Positions 1-63,714 of a DNA stretch of 64,000 bases are shown here, one piece after another. How positions within the stretch are numbered: position 1 is the first letter of the stretch; the number at the start of each line of letters is the position of its first letter. The DNA is from Theodoxus fluviatilis. Its lineage: Eukaryota > Mollusca > Gastropoda > Cycloneritida > Neritidae. The translations under genes were made by a program, and so were the position numbers. The stretch spans positions 1 to 64,000 of the forward strand of contig JAWQFJ010000529.1 in NCBI GenBank assembly GCA_034096865.1, written 5' to 3'. The notes beneath the pieces were generated by a model. That model was not told the DNA's origin, ran no database searches, and worked only from the letters and a program-made list of their open reading frames with translations.

Positions 1-230
1 ATGCTGTAATCAGCTTGTGTAATTGTGAAGGCAATGGTCCTCCATGCTGTACCAGCTTGTGTAAACTGTGAAGGCAATGGCCCTCCATGCTGTAACCAGC
101 TTGTGTAAATGTGAAGGCAATGGTCCTCCATGCTGTAACCAGCTTGTGTAACTGTGAAGGCAATGGCCTCCATGCTGTACCCAGCTTGTGTAACTGTGAA
201 GGCAATGGCCCTCCAAAGCCTACAAACGCT
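1..230. repeat. Minisatellite, about 42-bp unit, 5 copies
   Basis: Units of the form CCATGCTGTAACCAGCTTG plus TGTAA.TGTGAAGGCAATGG repeat five times, continuing off the left edge. Confidence 0.85.
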
Positions 231-257
231 GATAGACCGTAAAACCTCATTCATTCG

Positions 258-772
258 TTAGTTGGTTGGTTGGTTGGTTTGGTTTGGTTTGGTTTGGTTT
301 GGTTTGGTTGGTTGGTTGGTTGGTTGGTTGGTTGGTTGGTTGGTTGGTTGGTTGGGTGAGTGGGTGGGTGGGTGGGTAAATTGGTTGGTTGGTTCGTTCA
401 TTTATTCCTTTCTGTAAACCCAGCCAACTGCTGCTCATGACCTCATTTACGACACTGCAGCCTTGAATCCTGTGGCGATAAAGAAGAGACGAAACAGCCT
501 GTACTGGTACAACAACAACAGCAGCAGCAGCAACAACAACGACAACAACAGCAGCAGCAGCAGCAGCAACAACAACAGCAACAGCAGCAGCAACAACGTC
601 AACGACATATGTAGGTTTCATGTACATTCCCTGTTTCAAAATCGCATATTTATACTGCACGTAAAAATGACGCAGACAACTGCCATCTAAAATGTAGCCT
701 GTGGTACGTGAGATCATGCCGGTCCATCTCTGATGTTTCATCAATTGGAGTGGGCTGCCAAAACAGACAGAC

Positions 773-823
<51 letters not shown>

Positions 824-860
824 GGCAGGCAGGCAGTTAGGCAGGCAGGCAGGCAGGCAT
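258..860. repeat. Cluster of simple repeats: (TTGG)n, (CAA/CAG)n, (ACAG)n
   Basis: (GGTTT)/(GGTT) at 258-395, CAACAA/CAGCAG at 508-600, and ACAG/GCAG tetramers at 769-860. Poly-Asn/Ser and poly-Ala/Val ORFs here are by-products. Confidence 0.85.
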
Positions 861-1252
861 GCAGGCAGGTAGACAGGCAAGCTGATAGACTGGCATGCAG
901 ACTGATAGAGATGGGCAGGCAGGAAGAGAAACAGGCTGGCAGACAAGCAGGCAGTGTGGAAGACCGGCAGAGAGGCAGCCAACCAAACCTTCGGACATGC
1001 GCGGAATAGCACAGTATAGGCTGTACGGAGACGGTGGAAGGGAGACAACTCTCTTAAGGTCGAATCCACTACAAAATAAGGTGTCCACAGGCACACAGAG
1101 AAAGTGAGAATGGCTCAGCCTGAGGAGGCAGGGTCCTCTACTCTGACAGAACTTGCAGCATTCATTGCCTCAAGTGCAGGACTGTAACTCAAGGGAGGGG
1201 CTTTTCAGCCGAGGCTTTTCCGGGCATCTCTAAGTTCCTGTAGCGCCCTTCT

Positions 1253-1989
1253 CCACCCTTGATGGCGTTCCTGTTTGGCCCTTCTCCACCCTTGATGGCG
1301 TTCCTGTTTGGCCCTCCTCCACCCTTGATGGCGTTCCTGTTTGGCCCTCCTCCACCCTTGATGGCGTTCCTGTTTGGCCCTCCTCCACCCTTGATGGCGT
1401 ACCTGTTTGGCCCTCCTCCACCCTTGATGGCGTTCCTGTTTGGCCCTCCTCCACCCTTGATGGCATACCTGTTTGGCCCTCCTCCACCCTTGATGGCGTA
1501 CCTGTTTGGCCCTCCTCCACCCTTGATGGCGTTCCTGTTTGGCCCTCCTCCACCCTTGATGGCGTACCTGTTTGGCCCTCCTCCACCCTTGATGGCGTTC
1601 CTGTTTGGCCCTTCTCCACCCTTGATGGCGTTCCTGTTTGGCCCTCCTCCACCCTTGATGGCGTTCCTGTTTGGCCCTCCTCCACCCTTGATGGCGTTCC
1701 TGTTTGGCCCTTCTCCACCCTTGATGGCGTTCCTGTTTGGCCCTCCTCCACCCTTGATGGCGTTCCTGTTTGGCCCTCCTCCACCCTTGATGGCGTTCCT
1801 ATTTGGCCCTCCTCCACCCTTGATGGCGTTCCTGTTTGGCCCTCCTCCACTCTTGATGGCGTACCTGTTTGGCCCTCCTCCACCCTTGATGGAGTACCTG
1901 TTTGGCCCTCCTCCACCCTTGATGGCGTACCTGTTTGGCCCTCCTCCACCCTTGATGGCGTTCCTGTTTGGCCCTCCTCCGCCCATCAT
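1253..1989. repeat. 33-bp minisatellite, about 22 copies
   Basis: Unit CCCTTGATGGCGTTCCTGTT plus TGGCCCTCCTCCA. 33 is a multiple of three and the unit lacks stops, so ORFs stay open on both strands (plus: MAFLFGPPPPL repeats). Variation is at silent and replacement sites alike, which argues against coding. Confidence 0.9.
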
Positions 1990-4468
1990 CGGCTACTTTT
2001 CATAGGTTAACTCTTAAGTTCCTGTCATGTAGATGGACAGTTTGATTGCCTGTCCTGCAAAGAAGCTATGCAAAGAAGCCTAAGATGGGCGGAGATGGGC
2101 AGAACAGGAATACCAGTTGAGGGTGGAGAAAGGCGCTCCAGGGACTTAAAGAGTTAACTACAAAGTGCAGTCCACTGTATCTTCAGGCAAATGATAGATA
2201 CTGCTGTCAATATTTCAACAATAAGAAGTAACATTGGAAACAGTCAAAGCCAATATAAACTTTTCTCATCAAAGATTTTATATCAAAGCATCATTTTCAC
2301 CGACAATGATAGATTTTGAAGAACCACTACCAACATCAATTGTGTACAAATATAGGTCACATTGTCACTTCCCAGACTTGTCAACAAAAACTTTTCTTGA
2401 TATATGTAATGTACATTGCAACTTAAAAAAAAAATCTGTTTTGTCTTCACTGAAATAATTATCCAACACTTACTAAAATATCCAACACTATTAAGCTTTT
2501 TACATATATAATAAAAATTAAATCACTATGAGCACATACCACTGTCAGTAACAGTTTTCTCTGGACAGTGTGTGCTTTTGCCCACAGTCAAGCTAGTCAC
2601 ATATCAGCCAAGATAACCAATGACTGCCCCTTGCAATTGCAAGCTTCTGAAACAGCTACCAACATGAGTTTACTATTTAAAAAACTGCAATTACCAAAAC
2701 ACCAACACAACAAAACCACCCTACCCACCTCTTTAATAACAGCATTAACAATAAAAAGCCCCACAATAAATCCTACCCTGATTCTGAAGCCAAACCCAGC
2801 CAGAGACTTTCTTTCAGTGCAAACTTCTGACCAAGTTTATCAAGGTATCTTTATTCCCCTCTTGTTCACTGAGCTGACGACCCAGGTGCAAACACACTAT
2901 TCAGACATTGGCATGAATGAGCATTTCCAGTCCTGATGTATGAACACTTGTTTTTGGAAGTGCAGGTAGCACAACATGAGAGTGTGGTGAAAAGCTAAAC
3001 ATTGGTGTTTCACACATTTGAACAAACACCTTAATAACACATTCTGAGAAAAATGCAAAGGCATACAAAAAGCAATAACCTCCATCAAACTGCTGATGCT
3101 GTCCGATTATTCTTTCACTTGTGATAGCAACCTTGACAGGTTAAACTAAAAACAAAATTGAAGAAATTCCCCCAACAAACAAACAAATAAACAAAACCCA
3201 ACTAAACAAACCAAACTAGCAACCCTAAGAGCACAATATAAACTATTGCTATCTTTGAGGTAAGTGATTTGTTCACATTAAAAAAAGTACCAACTCCCTA
3301 TCGACAAGAAAAGTAACATTGTTTTGTTGTACGTATGAATGTTACATGCATGCTACAAAAAGGGGGGAACAGCCTGATACTATGTAAATAACAGTCAAAA
3401 GAAAGAAAAAGAAAAAACAAACAAAACAAACCCCAAAACTCATGAACAAAACTCATACAATAAATGCAACTGTTTTTCAAGAAAACATACATCTAAAATG
3501 AGAAAAATCAAAGAAGCATTGTCAAATAATGAGCAAGACAAAAAGATGTACGGCTTTCACAGGAAGTAGGACAGATTCCTTGAGGTACTAGACAACAGTT
3601 AACAAAGTTGTCAGTAAACAAAGGGAAGCATGAATACTTATGATAATGTCATTTGTGGTCCTTCCAAAGAGTAAAAAAATTATCCATGGAGAGCAACTCC
3701 CAAGTTTTAAAAATCAAAACTTAGTCAGACATCATGGAGAAAGAATCTCAAGACAACAGATATGTGTGACTTCACAGAAAAGCTGTCTCCCTGAGCAGCA
3801 ATGCTTGGCCTCTCCCGCCGCCATTGCGCAAAGGTGGCGAGGGCTGTGGCAGAGTCAGCAGAGAAGGCATCGTGCTGGATATGCGTCAGGCGGAACACCA
3901 GAGACCAGAGCCCTACAGCCGAGTACTAGCAAAAGCAGGCAGGCTCTGCCCCATGATGCACACATGGCATACACATGGATCAAGACAAGAGGTAGGCACC
4001 TGGAGCTTCAACCAGGTGAGGTCCTCCCTCCAAAGAGAGTCAGGACATTGAAGGCTGAAACACTTGAAGACAGGGGCTCTTCCTCTGAAGACCATCTGTT
4101 GCCTCATTCCCTTAGGGGTTTCTTGCCACTTCATCAACCTCTCATGAAAACCCAGTCAAACGTTCACAGAAGAAAGAAGAAACCAATCTCTGAGACCAGC
4201 AATAATTTATCTCTCAAGGAAAACCCTAACAAGCGGTGATGACCCTGGCACAATAGCTCAAAGCCAGTGATGAAAACGCTCAAGTCTTTTGGCCAAACCA
4301 GTCATTACAACCCTGACACAATCAAAGCCAGTGATGACAATTCTCTGGCCTTTGGGGCAGATCCTATCCATTACTTGCAAGATAATTAAATTCTTAAGCC
4401 AACATTGGCACTCCAGGTCTTTAAAGTTAAGCCAGCCGAGGACTGTTTCCAAAACCAGAGGTGCGGAA

Positions 4469-55941
<51,473 letters not shown>

Positions 55942-56639
55942 GATTCCACTTCGTCAGCGTTCGGATCCCTGAAGCTGTGATCTGCACTCTCCAGCGTTAA
56001 TGGTTGAATAGCTCTAGGCACAGGTAGCACGAGCTGCTTGTGAAAATTCATACACGTGCGTCCGTTCCTGACCAGTTGTTGAAAGCCATCTGAGTTGTGC
56101 CCCTTGAGTGGTTTTTCCCGCGGAGAGATACTTTCAGTGACGAGAGGCGCGTAGGAAATGCCCAAACTTGTTCACAAACACATAACTAAACCGATATTAG
56201 TCTGTCCATTGCACCGTTACAATGCCGCTGGGTATCGACAGAACGCATTTTTTGGAAAACAAAATCAAAGAGACAGAAAAGCAACTGAGGGTATGTCTTG
56301 CACTTTCTGTATGCAGAGCTTTTTGTACCTTAAGTTGAACAGCCAACTAGATTAGAATTTAGATACTTAGCTGCGACTCCACTATATGATCAGTATATCA
56401 CTATATGGCTATCAGTGTCACTGCCCTCTGCAACTGCTGTGGTATAAAGTGTCAACGGCTAAACCCCGTGTCCCGCATTACTCTGTTACATATTGGCGCT
56501 CCCTTGCGCTGTGTTCAAACATCCGCACTCAATAATTAATTTCTTCCATTATCTTCTTCTTCTTTCCGTTCCTGCCCACGATCATCAATAGTGATTACTT
56601 TGGCACGTGAATTTTTTACAGGTTGGGGAGTCTGGGGAG
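55942..56639. promoter_or_regulatory. Intergenic region upstream of TTLL12
   Basis: Holds the TTLL12 promoter by position. No TATA box or clear initiator was identified, and no coding exon recognised. It also lies upstream of the divergent coiled-coil gene, so a shared promoter is possible. Confidence 0.45.
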
Positions 56640-57404
56640 GTGGGGGGGGGGGGGGGAGAGTCACAGTGGTCCCGTCCTAGCGGGAGGCACGCGACACGAC
56701 GTGTCGACAGTGCTGGCCTCAACCACGGCTGGAGGTAGGGCATTCCAGTCCCTTATTGTTCTGGGGAGGAAGGCTGCACTCCGGTACTGCGTTCGGCAGG
56801 TGATGAGGCTGAACTGCTGGCTATGACATCGTCGCTGGCGTGGTGGTGGGGGAACCAGCTTTGACTTGATGCCAGGACAGTGGACGATGCTGTGTTTGAT
56901 CTTATACAGCATCGACAGGCGAGCAAGCTTCCTGCGTTCCTCCAGGGACTGCCACCCAAGGGAGTCCAGCATCTGGCTGACACTTGAAGTGTTATGGTAG
57001 CGGTTGCAGACGAAACGGGCAGCACGTCTCTGGACAGCCTCGACCTTGTCGATGTGCTTCTGGGAATGAGGATCCCATACCGACGAGGCATACTCGAGAG
57101 TAGGCCTGACAAAGGCCTTGTATGCCCTTTCTTTGACTGCTCTTGAAGAGATCTTGAGGTTGCGCCGGAGGAAGCCTAGGGTCTGGTTTGCCCTGCTGAC
57201 GATGCTGTTGATATGGTCGTCCCAGCAGAGGTCATCCTGTATGATCACACCCAGGTACCTGGCCGCCCTCACTGTCTCTAGGGTATGTCCGTGAAGCTGG
57301 TAGGAGGGCTGTAGTGGGCGTCTTGCCTCCATCTCGCTCCTAGTACGTACACGGTACAGTGAGTGAGTAAGACGAGGTCGAGGTTGTCTTTTAGCATCAT
57401 ACAC
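56640..57404 (-). mobile_element. LINE reverse transcriptase fragment, 5'-truncated
   Basis: The reading frame 56661-57404 has SYQLHGHTLETVRAARYLGV, SRANQTLGFLRRNLK, VRPTLEYASSVWDP, VEAVQRRAARFVCNRYHNTS and PRTIRDWNALPP, the thumb/C-terminal part of CR1/Jockey-type reverse transcriptases. No ATG, fingers or palm, or endonuclease is present, and the last about 15 residues diverge. A G-run at 56642-56655 adjoins its 3' end. Confidence 0.87.
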
Positions 57405-57406
57405 CC

Positions 57407-57435
57407 ATGCTTCTCGGCCTTTTGGCTAAGATCAA
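57407..57435 (+). ncRNA. U2 snRNA 5'-end fragment
   Basis: ATGCTTCTCGGCCTTTTGGC TAAGATCAA equals the first 30 nt of U2 snRNA except for one missing C. Similarity stops after ATCAA: no branch-recognition GUAGUA or Sm site follows. It is a fragment, not a functional gene, and directly abuts the LINE in opposite orientation. Confidence 0.7.
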
Positions 57436-58243
57436 AGCTTACTGGCTCTTGCTTCTGCAGCAGCAGCCTTTGCTGCTGCTCCTCTTGACTCAATTAAGAT
57501 TTCCTCCTGGTGTTGCAGAAACTCGATTTCACTCACCCGGCGTTCTTCTTCTTCAAATTATGTATGTATATAACACAAAACCCCTCTCTTTTTGGCATAG
57601 ATTCCACCATATTCGAAGTGTGCGCGCTGACATGGTCAACTCAAGGGAAATATTCAGTGGGGAACTTTGTAGGGAGTGCCTGATATATTGTTACCGTTTT
57701 ACACTTTTATGGTGGAGTAATCGTAATGGAATCCCTTTCGTTTCATAGTTGTGAGGTCTTGCAACAAGAAGCATGTCTATCATTTATGAGATCAGTAAAA
57801 TTAACTAAATGCATATTTAATACCATGCAACATGCCAAGATGACAACAATGACGAGGATGATATGATGATGATGATGATGATGATGATAATTGTGGTTAA
57901 GGTAACAACTAACATGGAGGGGGGGAAAAAGTAGGGCCAGTAGATTGGCCTGAAATGTTTTCCTTTTTTCTTTTTAGATGAGGCCAGATTAATATAAACC
58001 AAACTCTCTCCCAAAGAAAATACTTCTGAAACTTAAGTAGATGATTCCTTGAATGCCCATAGGATAGGGGCAATGAGACGGCATGCAGTTCAGTATGTAC
58101 CATAATTCCCACCCACCCACCCCCCACCCCCCCTGCATGGTCCAACATAAAGTTAAGGGTTGGCAGACAAAAATAGGGTCGGTGGGGGTCACTGTAACCA
58201 CAACTGATTCTTGTGTGTGATGCAGTGCTGCTCTGCTTTCCAG
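57436..58243. other. Non-coding, intron or 5' region of the coiled-coil gene
   Basis: No exon recognised. A short (GAT)n tract is at 57860-57890. Confidence 0.45.
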
Positions 58244-58432
58244 CGGAAGCAAGAAAGGATCATCACCTTGGAAACTGAGAATGCCATGCTGTACTTGAAA
58301 CTGGCACAGCTCCATGGCAACTCCCAGACAGTGCAGGAAGAGCTGAATCTGCTGCAGGCCAGGCAGGACGAGGAGAGAACGCTGAGGCTGGCCATGGCAA
58401 GCCAGGGCACCACACTTCAGCAGGAGATCCAG
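58244..58432 (+). CDS. Coiled-coil protein, internal exon
   Basis: CTGCTTTCCAG|CGGAAGC ... GATCCAG|GTGAG, 189 nt, phase 0 to 0. Encodes RKQERIITLETENAMLYLKL, AQLHGNSQTVQEELNLLQAR and QDEERTLRLAMASQG, a heptad-rich helix. An alternative acceptor at 58225 would add six codons. I do not recognise the family. Codon use and clean splice sites support a real gene divergent from TTLL12. Confidence 0.75.
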
Positions 58433-59478
58433 GTGAGGGTGGTGGTCAGATGACAGCGATGATGACGATCATGGCAGTGGTGTTGATAATAATATCAATA
58501 ACATTTTGTGGTGGTGGTGATGGTGTTAGTGGTGGTCATGTTGGTGGTGGTAGTGGGAAGGGGGGGTGGGGGGGTGGTGGTGGTGACGATGATAATGTTG
58601 AGGGGAGACCTGGCAGCTACAGTACAGATTTTTAACCAAAACTTTTTTTCTTCAAATTTTGATGCTGATTCTTGGTTCAGTTCATTTAAAATAAATGAGG
58701 AAAAAAATATAAGGCTGTATCTGGTGTACTTTAGAAAATAATGATAGTAATAATTAATATGATGGGAATAGAGTTTTAAAAGTATGTATTTTTCAAGAAA
58801 TTAAAAAAATCAATAGACTCCATATCAACTTCTAACAAACTTTGATTTGCATAAAATGATGTTGCTTATGAACTTACATAAAGACATCTTGATCATTAAA
58901 AAAAACAATGACCTTGAATTCTGTTAGTGTAAGGCTTGAAATTCAGATAACCCTCAGCAAAAGCAGAATTTACCAAATTTTTTCTATAAAATTTTCACTG
59001 TAAGATTACAGACTACTAATCTGTCTAGAAAATTATAAAAAAAGAAAGAGACTAGCACAACAATAAAAAAAAATGTCTCCTTGAATCTACCTACGTGAAA
59101 ATTCAACAAAATCATCCGACAAACTTTTTGAAATGTTCCTTTTCACTGAAGAAGGACTTAGTCAAGTTTACAGCTGGATTTCAGTTTCACAGTCACCTGC
59201 CATGAATCTAAACATCTTCCAGAAACAAGTTTTCAAACTCATCAAAGTAAGCCCAAATGATCAATTTCCACTGCTGTCTTCTCTTAATAACATTGAGGTT
59301 GTGAAGGTGGCGGCAGTGATGATGATGTAGTCTTCAAATGTGATTTAGCTGAGAACTGACATTGTGATGAATTTTGTTTGTTTGTTTGTTGGTTGTTTTT
59401 TTTGGGGTGGGTGATTTTGAGGGTTTAATTTTTGCTGCGGTAGTAGGTCTCATTATAATTTTGTAAACTGACCAACAT

Positions 59479-61868
59479 ATGGTCAAAAGTACGGAGGTGA
59501 GCAGAGAGCTGTTACATGAGTTCCTAAAAGTAAACTTTATGAAAACTTAACAGTTTTGCATGAATATGGTAGGATTTGTCATGAGAATCAACTACACTAC
59601 ACATAAATTTAAGATGATGCTTTGTTTGGTTGCATTTTTGAAAAAAGATTTTGAGTCTGTTCACAACATTAACACCGTCACACATTTCAAACACACACTG
59701 TATAGACTTTAAAAAGTGGAAATCTTTATTATTACATCTTGAGAACTCACCACATGAGTCAAAACTGTCATACACATTACAAATTTGAACTGAAAACTAG
59801 TAAACAAAGACTATAGAAAAGATAATAACGAGTCTGTTCACAACATAACGCCACAACACAATTCCTCATTGAAAGTCATGCTTTAAGCATTAAATATGTC
59901 AATTTTAGTATTAAACAGTTTTTAGATGTATTCTAAATGTAACAAACACATATTTAAAGAAAAACAATTGCATTGGGAATGTATGTATCATTAGATACAT
60001 ACTTCAGTCTTTTGACCATTTTAAGTGGTTACATTTTTTCCATTTAAGCACATCTGTTGGACCATTATGTACTTATTCTCACAGTCCAAGTTTAGCAATG
60101 GACATCAGAAAACTTAAAAGTGAAATCAGAAAATAAAAATAATTGAATATACTCTTTGTAAACCCCAAAAATTGAATTCTGATCAATGTCTGTTCACAAC
60201 ATTACACCGTGACAAACTTATTTTTTTTTAAAGTGACAAATTTTACATTCTAAATCAGGAACAATGTTTCAGAAGGTGCATAAGGAAGACAGCTACATTT
60301 TGCACTCCTTCCCATGCACACCATTCTCTTATTACATGCAGTAAAAAAAAAAAAGTGTGTTTGTTCATAACACCATTTTGTTCACAACATAACACAAAAC
60401 CAATTTTTAAAAGTGTGATGAAACAGTTCCTGATCACCAAAACATTCAATTTAACAAAACTGAATATTCTGTCAACATTGATGTATTCATTAAAACTTAA
60501 AATAGCCATTGAACATTTGTTGCTCTTGTAATGTACTTTAATGGTGTAATGTTATGAACTGGATGGTGTATTGTTATGAACTACATGAAAGATCTAGAAA
60601 AACAAAATTTTGGTTTGATTCTTGTACAAGAATGTTTATAGTAATAATACATGTAGAATGAAATGGTGGTTTGGTTTAATTATTGTTTGGCCTTCTGTAT
60701 ATAGCTAGATAAGTTTGTTTGCAACATTACACACACAGATGTGTGCGTAATGTTGTGAACAGAGTGTGTTTTTATAAAAATGTGCCTAAATGGAATCTTG
60801 AGGGTGTGTCTGTGTTCAACAATGTAGAACTTAACCAGAAGGTTTTAATTCTTTATCCCCACCAAGTTTTAAAGTTGATTTTTGTGGATTTTGGATGTTC
60901 ACAACACTAACACCATTCTTAATTCCACTTGCCATGGTTTTCCTCACTAAAAGTACATGCAGAGTGTGATTTCAGTCCTGACAAAAAGACCACAGCAAAG
61001 CTGAGTAATCAATAGTCCTATTTACCAACAACTTGATAACATAATAATGCACACACCATCTGATTTTAGCTGTTTTCCCTCAAAATTGAGCACTTTGGTC
61101 TGTACACAACTAATAAGGCCCGGAACTTGTTTTCATTTTTTTCATAAAATATATCAAATATCTAGATTTTTGCAACACACAATTATTTTGCAGTCACACA
61201 ATTGCAGGAAAATCCACTTCATGTCAAAAAAAAGATAAAACATGTTTGATTTATTTGAAGATAAAGTTGCAAAATCTTATCACAATTTTTGTCTCTGTCG
61301 TTAAAATGTTGTTTTATCAAGTCAAAACAAAAGTTTTCTGATTTTTTTATAACTTAACCATAAAATACAACCACTGAAGCATGTAGTGACACTGATTGCA
61401 TGGGGTAAGACAAAATCTTTGTGTGGAATTTTAACCTTTGAAGACGATGGTGCTAGTCTTACACAAATGTTGTGAACAGACTTTATACATCAAAATTATT
61501 ATTTTGGATTACAAATTTTATTTCTCAGCAAGTCTGTTGAAAAGAAGGTCTCCCAAAAACAACTTTGGCAGAAAATAATTATTAGGATTTACTTTTTGTG
61601 TGTGTGAAAAAGAGCTTGAAAATGAGCCTTTTGGAATGTGTAACACTTTCTCTGTTTCCCAAAACTCAATATTCCTAACACAAATGCAAATAACTCAACA
61701 ACTATCAATTTTAGTGAGAAAAAAATTATTTGCTAGCAACATTGTTCAATTCTGAATAAGTCACAGCAAGTTTGAAGTCAGCGTGTGTTGAAGTTTGAGT
61801 TTGTGAGGCAAAGTTTCACTGATGGGTATTGAAATTGACCCTCTGCTCACCTCTGTACTTTTGACCAT
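59479..61868. mobile_element. 2.39-kb non-coding element with 28-bp inverted ends
   Basis: ATGGTCAAAAGTACGGAGGT GAGCAGAG at 59479-59506 is matched with one mismatch by the reverse complement at 61841-61868. The interior is AT-rich without ORFs and carries at least eight copies of a TGTTCACAACATTA-like motif (59658, 59835, 60191, 60379, 60893; reversed near 60550, 60748, 61468). Fits a non-autonomous DNA transposon; the superfamily is unknown. Confidence 0.68.
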
Positions 61869-62278
61869 GTGTACATGAGCAGTGCACTTGTACACACATC
61901 AATATAGAAACATGAATAATCACATGCATTCTTAACGAAATGGTTGCACAGAGAACCTTTGGTTAGACTTGCACAGGCGGGGCACACCAGTGGACTTGTG
62001 CCAGCAGAGGGGTGCAGGAAAGACGGCGGAGATGACATAATGCACAAGCTGGCGGGCCACAGCCACGCCCATGTAAACATGCAGCCAATGAATGCTGTGG
62101 CCTGTCAATTTGCGTGTTAAGTCATCTTAGCTCTTGCCCGCAGCCCTCTCCTCGGACAAATCCACCAGCGTGGCCCACCTGTGAAAGTCTAACAAAACAT
62201 CTAAGCACCTTCACCGTCACATGATTTTCCAACACTCTCAGCTGTCGCTGCAGTTGCAATGCTGCCTTGTCTTTTCAG

Positions 62279-62417
62279 ACTTTGCGCAGGGAGATGGAGT
62301 CTTTGAAGAAGTTTGCCCGAGACTTCAGCCAGCGTTGCCAACAGCAACTGCAGTCAGCACTGTCAGTTGTCCACCATCACAGACAGGCCATGCAGTCCCA
62401 GAATTCCAGCATTGCAG
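62279..62417 (+). CDS. Coiled-coil protein, next exon
   Basis: TTGTCTTTTCAG|ACTTTGCGC ... ATTGCAG|GTAGG, 139 nt, phase 0 to 1. Encodes TLRREMESLKKFARDFSQRC, QQQLQSALSVVHHHRQ and AMQSQNSSIA. Its phase fits the exon at 58244-58432, giving about 109 contiguous residues. Further exons must lie to the right of the window, and upstream ones were not found. Confidence 0.75.
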
Positions 62418-63540
62418 GTAGGCACTGGTGTTGGGGTGATGGTAATGGCTGTGGTGTTGGTGGTTGCTGGGATTGGGTTGTTGTCATGCATCATTTTTAA
62501 TTGATTGCGGTTCTTGTGGTTGTCATCATCTGCATCCATGTTATGGGTTGAAAATAAATGTTTTTACCTCGCACAGAGGAGAGTTACAAGGGCTCAAAAA
62601 CACTCCATAATACAGATTAAAATAAAATAAAAAGATATGTATTCTGAAAACCACCAAGGGTAGCTGCCTCTGGTCAACCGAGGAAATGGAAAACATAAAA
62701 CTCCTGTCTAGGGGGATTTAAAAGAAAAGATGGCAGCCACTATCTCGAGCCAAGTAAAAAAGCGCGAACAAAGGGGAGACTTTTATCAAATGTAATTACC
62801 TCCACTAGAGTTTAAAATGGCAAATCAATAGCATACTCTAATAATATAAAACTAAAAGCTCGACCTCTGTATAGAGCATTACATAGTTTCAGCTCACCAG
62901 ACAGCAGGTGGCTGCGTCCCACCAAAAACAAAAGAAAGCATGTAGCTGGAAAGGACAGAGGTGGCAAGTTCACTCAGAAAAGACACCAGCTTCATCCAGG
63001 CGTAGCTCTTCATCTCGTTCTCTTTCGCTTCCTCTTCTTCGTCTTTCCTTCTTCGTCTGCCTCTCCCTCATCTTCTCATCCTTGTCTGTCCTCCCTTGCC
63101 TGTCACCCTCCTACCCACGTCTCCTACCCTCGTCTCCTACCCCTGTCTCCTTGTTTCTCTCCAATAGTTGAAATATATGTAGACACCTTTTTAAAACCTG
63201 CTCATGGCTTTGCATGATAAAAAGGCAATCCTCGACCCTGTTTAACAAAAAGTTAAAACTTGAGTAAAAATATTCGCCAGCAACCTCAACTCCCACATGC
63301 AACAAAAGCATCTCAAGACTAAAATAATACAGAAGATAAAGTTAGAACACAGTTCAAAACCCCTGCCAGCAGGTCAGAAAAAGACAGGGCAAAAACTGAG
63401 TAAAAACCAACGTGGAAGACAGAACAGAGCGGCACAGAAGCGCAAAAGAGAGGACAGTCTTCCACATCCATCAAAAGCCACTAAAAGAAAACCAAAAGGG
63501 AGGTATTTACATCAGGCCTCCATAACAGTCCACATTATCA
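62418..63540. other. Downstream intron sequence, nothing recognised
   Basis: No exon or known mobile element identified. Confidence 0.45.
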
Positions 63541-63574
63541 GTATCGTTGTTGTCATCATTTTCTTTTTCTCCTC

Positions 63575-63679
63575 TGCCACCTTCTCCTCCTCCTCCTCCT
63601 CCTCGCTGCTGCCTCCTTCTCCTCCTCCACTGCCGCCTCCTCCTTCTCCTCCTGCTCCTCCTCCTCCACTGCCACCTCC

Positions 63680-63714
<35 letters not shown>

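Larger units (their letters stand above)
1..4468. other. 3' flank/3' UTR of TTLL12 and intergenic DNA
   Basis: No coding exon recognised. Besides the listed repeats, 2000-4468 is AT-rich single-copy-looking sequence and should contain the TTLL12 3' UTR. One minus-strand AATAAA lies at 2850-2855 as a possible poly(A) signal, without other support. Short ORFs here (for example 3640-4239) show no family resemblance. Confidence 0.5.

Noticed and set aside
1189..2005. Long ORFs on both strands (MAFLFGPPPPL repeats)
   Set aside because: They are frames of a 33-bp minisatellite that happens to lack stops; open on both strands with equal variation at all codon positions.
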